Assembly (NCBI GenBank): GCA_002633025.1
Contig: NMRB01001027.1
Coordinates: forward strand, 1 to 64,000
Reading direction: 5' to 3'
Origin: Notospermus geniculatus
Lineage: Eukaryota > Nemertea > Pilidiophora > Heteronemertea > Lineidae
DNA length: 64,000 bases
Shown one piece after another: positions 58,801-61,800 of the stretch (its first letter is position 1; each line of letters begins with the position of its first letter). The position numbers and the translations under genes are program-made. The notes under the pieces were generated by a model that was not told the DNA's origin, made no database searches, and was given only the letters and a program-made list of their open reading frames with translations.

Positions 58801-61800
58801 CCGTGATATCACGGCCTTGGGCGTGAAAGTGTTAAATCTGAGTGAAGTCAGTCAGATTTCACAATAGACAGACAATACTGAAATTGACAAACGTCTCAAC
58901 TTGCCAAGCTCAGACGACTTATTCCAGTTTGCTGTGGCGGGTCACATATGTTTTAAGAAAATACATCCACTGATACAAACCTCGTCCTCCTGTACCACCC
59001 GTGCCGCCGTTACCACCACGGCAAGACACGAAGACAACGTGCTCCGTTTCCTCGCCGCCGAGGAAGGCATCCGCAACAATATCTCCAGAAATATGAATCC
59101 TCGTCGGATCGCCACTTAACACAACAGTCAAGTTACTTGCATCAGTGCCTGGGTATCCATCGCCACCACGTTTTCCTTGTTCGCCTCTTCCACCCTTTGA
59201 CCCCCCGTTCCCATCATGACCACGATGAATAGCTGCAATACGATGTAATTGTATCAAACATCAGGCACAAAATGTGGATTACAGGTTCTATAACTAGATA
59301 TCGCCTTTACACCAAAATCATAGTTGTAAGGTCACAGACATCTATTATAGAAGTTCTTTTCGTGACGTCACACCCTAATTAGCATAGAATTCATAGGAAC
59401 TGGTGCGGCCATATTGGCCGTTAGTGTCAATGGGGTTTACAGAAAGAAATCAGATTTTAACTGGAATATTTTCCAAACTTTCTTATGATTTCAGTTTCTT
59501 GGTATATGATTAGATTGTCAAATAAAATAACATGTTCTACAGCAGTCTGATGATTGAATGACACCTATCATGCCTGTCTGTTGTAAAAACAGACAATTAG
59601 AGCTGAATTATATAGAGTCGTAGTTATACTGATGGCCAAGCTGATAGCTAATTATGTATTAATTAGCTCATTAGCGTTGAGTTGTGACGTTGGTGAAGAA
59701 CCTCTATTGCCGGGGTCTAGCTTCTCCCGTTGGTGTTGGTTGGCGTTGTTGACCACACAGCCGGCTGTTGATCATCTTTGAATCGACGAAGTCTGACACT
59801 GACGCCTTTGATATGACAAGTTGGAGGGGCAAGATCCCAGCATCTGATTCTCACCAGTCTATCTGGCATGACGGCCATCTTGCCTGGTTTGAATCCATCA
59901 CATTTCCCGCTTCTGAGGAGCTCAGAGCCTCAGCCAATCATCAGTGTGCGAAGGCCAATCGACGTGCCAATCAAAATCCGTGTTACAAATGTATGTGGCA
60001 AGTGAAAAGAAGAGAAAGTGCCAAACGGCGATTTGTTTCACGAGTCCTGACTGGCTCGGAGGCGGGGTCAAGAAGGGGTCAGATTCATTTATAATTTATG
60101 AGTTAACGCAAAAAACGACATGATTGGGACAAGGCTAAAGACGCAGTCGATGGCCTTGTTTGGTGTGACCTTACAACTGTGATTTTGGTGCATATACCTG
60201 TTCAGGGAAATGCACTGTATACAGTACAGGTCACAATTGACATCCCTAAATTCGCGCAAGTTACGCGTAAGTCACTCGTAACTTACGCAACAACTCACCG
60301 CGTAACTTACGAGGTGAGTTACGCGAATTACGCTACGGTACTCGTAACTTACGAGTAACTTACGCGAAGCCGTAGGGATGTCAATTGTGACCTGTACTGT
60401 ATCTTCCATTAGCAGCAATATCACATATTTGCCAATACTCCATCTGGTATGGCTGATTTTTGGTTTGGCCATCTTCCCCAAACTACAAACTGCTAGGTCT
60501 TAGAATGGAGAAAACTTGTACATTGGCAGTTTAACAGATTACTACAATAACTAATGATTACTACAGTATTACCATTAGCTCCTGCTCTGCCAGTGACGCC
60601 AGATCCAACCGCCCTCATAACCATATCCTCCCCTCTATGTCCATCAGTACCATTGGCTTTTATCTCTAAACCATGTGGCTGCATCAAAATTGAAGTTCAG
60701 CTTTTCAACATGAATGGTGCAAGGCAATGACCACCCTAGTCAATGGCGTGAGAAGTCATGATCCAATACAAATTTATTCCAACCATTTGGGACCCTCCAC
60801 TACAAAACCAGTGTAAAGTCGCATGGAAAATGAGCCTGAACGTACCGACACGACACCAGGAGATAAAGACAGAAACAGAATCGCTGAGACTTCACAACAG
60901 ACACGCAGACAATACTGAAATTGACAAATACATTGGTCCCAACTTGCCAACCTCTGAGTGACTGATGATTGGTTTTGTGGTGCAGGGTTACATTTGTCAA
61001 TTTCAGTGTTGTCTATCTATTGCGAAATCTGAGTGATCCTGTTTCTATCTTTATCTCCTGGTGTCATGTCGGTATATTTAGGCTCATTTTCCGTGCGACT
61101 TTACACCGGTTTTGTGGCGGAGGGTCCCATTTCAGCACTCTTTGTTCCAGTCACATTATTTGTCCATCTACGGACCCATTTTACACTGAGAGGTGTTAAT
61201 ATGTGGGCCTACTACATTGTAAATAATGGACAAGGTATGTTTGATACACAGGCGCAGATCCAGCGGGGGCGCGCCGGGCACTCGCCTCCCCTTTAGCCAA
61301 CAAATCTGAAATCGACCATGAAATTCTGGAATTTGGCGTAAATTTCAATGTTCCTAGCACAGAGCGCCCCCTCTTTTCTCAAATCCTGGATCCGCGCCTG
61401 ATCCACATACGTCCAATGTGCTAGCAATACATCTTGTATTCAATATAAATGTATACAAACACTTCCATACCTTATTTTTTGCTCGCCTGTGTAAGATAGC
61501 AATTTCCGTAAGATCCCGTAAGGCCTCGATACATGGCTCACGACGAGGGTGATTATGACTTCTTCGATCCCCATAGAACAAAAACTGAATGTACGAAAGA
61601 TTGAAGTAAAAATGATGGCACGTACTTAACCACAGTTCGTGCCCCTGTATACACGGAGGGCGCATTATGTAGAGTGCTGTACGTGTATATTGGTATATTG
61701 GAATGACAGTGTCAATGCCGCGACGTAATTTTAAAGCGGACTATTAGCGCGAGTCAAAGAAGATTCCACAGAACAGTTTCCGGAGCGGCCGCCGCAATGC

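Noticed and set aside
59768-60094. 108-codon basic plus frame
   Set aside because: Lies inside a transposon-like element and shows no recognisable DDE, zinc-finger or other motif.
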